Assembly (NCBI GenBank): GCA_020524525.2
Contig: CP129018.1
Span: 992,001 to 1,056,000 of the forward strand
DNA length: 64,000 nt
From: Bacillus tianshenii
Lineage (GTDB): Bacteria; Bacillota; Bacilli; Bacillales; Bacillaceae_N
Direction: 5' to 3'
Shown: in pieces, positions 61,034-64,000 of the stretch
Layout of the letters: each line of letters opens with the position of its first letter
Position numbering within the stretch: the first letter of the stretch is position 1
Translations under genes and position numbers: made by a program
The notes under the pieces: generated by a model
The model's database searches: none
What the model was told of the DNA's origin: nothing
Seen by the model: the letters and a program-made list of their open reading frames with translations, nothing else

Positions 61034-61765
61034 ATGTCTAAGTCGTACAAGAGAAAGCGGACCAATGGTAAAGTGAAAGTGGATTTTCAGCCTTTATTGA
61101 AACAGCTTGGTGTACCATTTGAAGATGAACATTTATTAAAGCAGGCTTTTACCCATTCATCCTATGTGAATGAGCATCGCGCAAGACCGTTTGAAGACAA
61201 CGAACGGTTAGAATTTTTAGGGGACGCAGTTTTAGAGTTAACGGTTTCACAATATTTGTTTAAACAATTTCCGAATATGAGTGAAGGCGAATTAACAAAG
61301 CTCCGGGCGGCGATTGTTTGTGAAGGCTCATTAGTTGAGTTTGCAAACGAGCTGTCCTTCGCGCCGTACGTTCTTCTCGGTAAGGGAGAAGAAATGACAG
61401 GTGGAAGAACCCGTCCTGCACTTTTGGCAGACGTGTTTGAGGCATTTATTGGCGCCCTCTATTTGGACCAAGGAATTGAAACGGTGAACGAATTATTAAA
61501 GAAAGTCGTTTACCCAAGAATTAGCGAAGGTGCTTTTTCTCATGTGATGGATTATAAAAGCCAACTACAAGAAGTGGTACAGCGTGATGGTCAGCATGCG
61601 GTTGAATATAAAATCGTTGAAGAAAAAGGACCTGCGCACAATCGCGAGTTTGTTTCAGAAGTATTAATTGACGGTACCGTGCATGGAGTCGGGATCGGCA
61701 AGTCTAAAAAAGACGCTGAACAAAAGGCAGCACAACAAGCACTTATGAAACTAAAAAAGAAGTAA
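61034..61765 (+). CDS. rnc: Ribonuclease III
   Basis: RNase III cleaves double-stranded RNA, including rRNA precursors. The ATG at 61034 follows TTGGAGG and gives 243 residues starting [13 protein letters not shown]. The catalytic signature [18 protein letters not shown] lies near residue 56, with [16 protein letters not shown] later. A dsRNA-binding domain covers about residues 173-241 ([27 protein letters not shown]). It precedes smc as in B. subtilis. Confidence 0.96.
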   Translation: MSKSYKRKRTNGKVKVDFQPLLKQLGVPFEDEHLLKQAFTHSSYVNEHRARPFEDNERLEFLGDAVLELTVSQYLFKQFPNMSEGELTKLRAAIVCEGSLVEFANELSFAPYVLLGKGEEMTGGRTRPALLADVFEAFIGALYLDQGIETVNELLKKVVYPRISEGAFSHVMDYKSQLQEVVQRDGQHAVEYKIVEEKGPAHNREFVSEVLIDGTVHGVGIGKSKKDAEQKAAQQALMKLKKK

Positions 61766-61775
61766 TGGAGAATCG

Positions 61776-61807
61776 AAAATCCCCCTTTTTCTAAATAGGG
61801 GGATTTT
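61776..61807 (+). terminator. Terminator of rnc
   Basis: A perfect 10-bp stem AAAATCCCCC/GGGGGATTTT with a T-rich loop; T residues end the stem. Confidence 0.8.
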
Positions 61808-61854
61808 GTTCAGCAGGAATACACATCAGGTTTGAAAGCAGGGAGGTGCATAGA

Positions 61855-64000
61855 ATGTTCCTCAAAAGATTAGATGTATCAGGGTTTAAATCTTTTGCAG
61901 AAAAAACGTCTGTCGAATTTGTGCCAGGTGTCACCGCAGTAGTCGGACCAAATGGCAGCGGGAAGAGCAATATAACCGATGCTGTCCGCTGGGTGTTAGG
62001 TGAGCAATCAGCACGGTCAATCCGCGGTTCGAAGATGGAGGACATTATTTTTGCCGGAAGTGACGACCGCCGCGCATTAAACGTTGCAGATGTGACGATT
62101 ACACTTGAGAATGAAGACGGCTTTTTGCCTGTCGATTATTCTGAGGTTAGTATTACGCGCCGTGTGTACCGTTCAGGTGAAAGTGAGTTTTTAATTAATA
62201 AACAAGCATGCCGCTTGAAAGATATTATTGATTTGTTTATGGACTCTGGCCTCGGTAAAGAATCATTTTCGATTATCGGGCAAGGCAGGGTTGAAGAAAT
62301 TTTAAGCAGTAAGGCAGAAGACCGCCGCAGTATCTTTGAAGAAGCTGCTGGTGTGTTAAAGTATAAGCTTCGTAAGCGGAAAGCAGAAATGAAGCTTGCT
62401 GAAACACAGGAGAACCTTTACCGCGTAGAAGATATTTTACATGAGATCGAAGGGCAGCTTGAGCCGTTAAAAATACAAGCATCGATTGCAAAAGATTACA
62501 TAGCTAAAAAAGAAGAGCTTGAGCAAATTGAAGCGGCATTAATTGTCCATGAAATTGAAACACTGCATGAAAAATGGCAGGCTAAGCTAAAGGAATTCGA
62601 AATAAATAAAGATAAAGAGCTGGAGCTTTCGACACGCTTGCAGAACGGTGAAGCGGCCATGACAAAAATGCGTGATGACATTCAAGCGTTAGATGAATCG
62701 ATCAATGAACTACAAGAGGTGCTGCTTTCCACAAGTTCGGAACTAGAAAAGCTTGAAGGAAAGAAGCAAGTTCTCCAAGAGCGCAAGAAAAATGCGGAAG
62801 CAAATCGAATGCAACTGAAGAAAAAAATCACTGAAGATGAAGCAAAGCTTGAAAAGTATAACGTCGAGCTTTCTGATAAAGGAGAAGACCTCAAGCAACA
62901 AAAGCAGCACTTACAGCAGGAAGAAGCGGAGCTTTCTAGACTGCAAAACGAACTTGCGAAGGTCTCAGAAAACATTGAAGAACAAATTGAAGAGCTGAAA
63001 AGTGAATACATCGAGTACTTAAATGAGCAAGCATCTTTAAATAATGAACGAACGAATATCGAAAATCAGCTCCAACAGCAGGGCAATAAGAAAACACGGC
63101 TCAGCCAAGGCAATGAGCAATATTTAGAGCAACGTAAAACTATTCAGCAGCGCAAAGAAGCGCTTAAGACAAGCCTAAAGAAAAAGCAGGAGCAGCTAAC
63201 GAGTGAGCAAGAACAATACCAATCACTTCAGCAGAAGCATACTGCATTGCGTGATGAGTATGAGAACAAACAGTCACAGCTTTATAAAGGCTATCAATAT
63301 GTTCAGCAAACACGTTCACGTAAACAAATGCTTGAAGAAATGCAGGAAGGCTATGCAGGCTTTTTCCAAGGTGTCAAAGAAGTATTAAAAGCGAACCTGC
63401 CTGGAATGTGTGGGGCAGTGGCTGAGTTAATTTCAGTTGACAAAGGATACGAAACGGCGCTTGAAACCGCATTAGGCAGCGCGATGCAGCATGTTGTCGT
63501 GGAAACGGAAAAGGATGCCCGCACAGCAATTGGGTATTTGAAGAAGAACCGCGGCGGACGTGCCACGTTCTTGCCGCTTTCGGTCATACGCGGGCGACGT
63601 ATGAATGAAGGGCAAATCAATATGCTAAGACGTTCTGAGGCCTTTGTCGGAATTGCCGCTGAGCTAACAAACTATGAAGCTCGCTATGAAGAAATTGTGT
63701 ACAGCCTGCTTGGAACAGTTGTAATCGCCAAAGACTTAAGAGGGGCAAATGAGTTAGCTCGTCAGCTTAATCAGCGCTACCGGATTGTGACGCTTGAAGG
63801 TGATGTGGTTAACCCAGGCGGCTCAATGACAGGCGGCGCTTCAAAGCAAAAGTCGCCATCTCTTTTAAGCCGCCAACGGGAGCTTGAAACACTCACCGCA
63901 CAGCTTGCTGAAATGGAACGGAAAACGGAAAAGCTAGAAGCACATGTCCAACAGTTGAAAGACGATAGTAAAGTGAATGAGAAGATGCTCGAAACGAAGC
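61855..64000 (+). CDS. smc: Chromosome partition protein Smc (3' truncated by window)
   Basis: Smc is the condensin ATPase that compacts and segregates chromosomes with ScpA and ScpB. The ATG at 61855 follows GGGAGGTG and starts MFLKRLDVSGFKSFAEKTSV. The Walker A VVGPNGSGKSNITDAVRW lies near residue 30. A coiled-coil arm runs from about 170 to 495, and the hinge domain from about 500 to 665 (YAGFFQGVKEVLKANLPGMC to NPGGSMTGGASK), after which the return coil begins. 715 codons are visible and the frame is open to the edge; the C-terminal head lies outside. Confidence 0.96.
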   Translation, partial: MFLKRLDVSGFKSFAEKTSVEFVPGVTAVVGPNGSGKSNITDAVRWVLGEQSARSIRGSKMEDIIFAGSDDRRALNVADVTITLENEDGFLPVDYSEVSITRRVYRSGESEFLINKQACRLKDIIDLFMDSGLGKESFSIIGQGRVEEILSSKAEDRRSIFEEAAGVLKYKLRKRKAEMKLAETQENLYRVEDILHEIEGQLEPLKIQASIAKDYIAKKEELEQIEAALIVHEIETLHEKWQAKLKEFEINKDKELELSTRLQNGEAAMTKMRDDIQALDESINELQEVLLSTSSELEKLEGKKQVLQERKKNAEANRMQLKKKITEDEAKLEKYNVELSDKGEDLKQQKQHLQQEEAELSRLQNELAKVSENIEEQIEELKSEYIEYLNEQASLNNERTNIENQLQQQGNKKTRLSQGNEQYLEQRKTIQQRKEALKTSLKKKQEQLTSEQEQYQSLQQKHTALRDEYENKQSQLYKGYQYVQQTRSRKQMLEEMQEGYAGFFQGVKEVLKANLPGMCGAVAELISVDKGYETALETALGSAMQHVVVETEKDARTAIGYLKKNRGGRATFLPLSVIRGRRMNEGQINMLRRSEAFVGIAAELTNYEARYEEIVYSLLGTVVIAKDLRGANELARQLNQRYRIVTLEGDVVNPGGSMTGGASKQKSPSLLSRQRELETLTAQLAEMERKTEKLEAHVQQLKDDSKVNEKMLETK

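Overview
This window is a 64 kb stretch of a Bacillaceae chromosome (Firmicutes, endospore former). The evidence is the long collinearity with the Bacillus subtilis ftsA-to-smc region, the sporulation genes spoIIGA-sigE-sigG and spoVM, AGGAGG-type ribosome binding sites, frequent TTG/GTG starts, a T-box leader and PyrR attenuators. I cannot name the species. Nearly all genes lie on the + strand; only rqcH and rpmB are on the - strand.

Layout. 1-6.4 kb: division and early sporulation (sbp end, ftsA, ftsZ, an unrecognised gene, spoIIGA, sigE, sigG). 6.4-6.8 kb: a cluster of dispersed structured repeats. 6.8-10.9 kb: the ylm cluster (ylmC, ylmD, ylmE, sepF, ylmG, ylmH) and divIVA. 11-16 kb: T-box leader and ileS, ylyA, lspA, rluD-type synthase. 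16-28 kb: the complete pyrimidine operon pyrR-P-B-C-AA-AB-K-D-F-E with three PyrR-binding attenuators. 28-31.3 kb: accessory genes in the place where B. subtilis carries sulfate assimilation genes (a DUF6884-type protein, an exported M3 oligoendopeptidase and a methyltransferase). 31.3-36 kb: rqcH (-, frameshifted) and a calcium P-type ATPase. 36-50 kb: yicC-like, remA, gmk, rpoZ, coaBC (frameshifted), priA, fmt, rsmB, rlmN, prpC, prkC, rsgA, rpe. 50-54.8 kb: spoVM, rpmB (-), yloU, fakA, sdaAB, sdaAA. 54.8-64 kb: recG, fapR-plsX-fabD-fabG, acpP, rnc and the first part of smc.

How the genes work together. The first block builds the Z ring and positions septa (FtsA, FtsZ, SepF, DivIVA), and the spoIIG operon switches the cell to compartment-specific sporulation transcription. 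The pyr operon gives de novo UMP synthesis under RNA-level control by PyrR. PrpC/PrkC/RsgA link cell-wall sensing to ribosome assembly. FapR controls phospholipid and fatty acid synthesis through an operator visible upstream of its own gene.

The most unusual material is non-coding. A family of ~122-nt units shares fixed ends but has different interiors, and its basal stem covaries between copies. A separate 62-nt module with two AGGAY-loop hairpins also shows compensatory changes. These modules occur as composite arrays near 6.5 and 60.4 kb in opposite orientation. Two conserved genes, rqcH and coaBC, each carry a +1 frameshift in a homopolymer, which may be sequence errors. Against B. subtilis, def (between priA and fmt), thiN (after rpe) and ylmAB (after sigG) are absent from their usual places.
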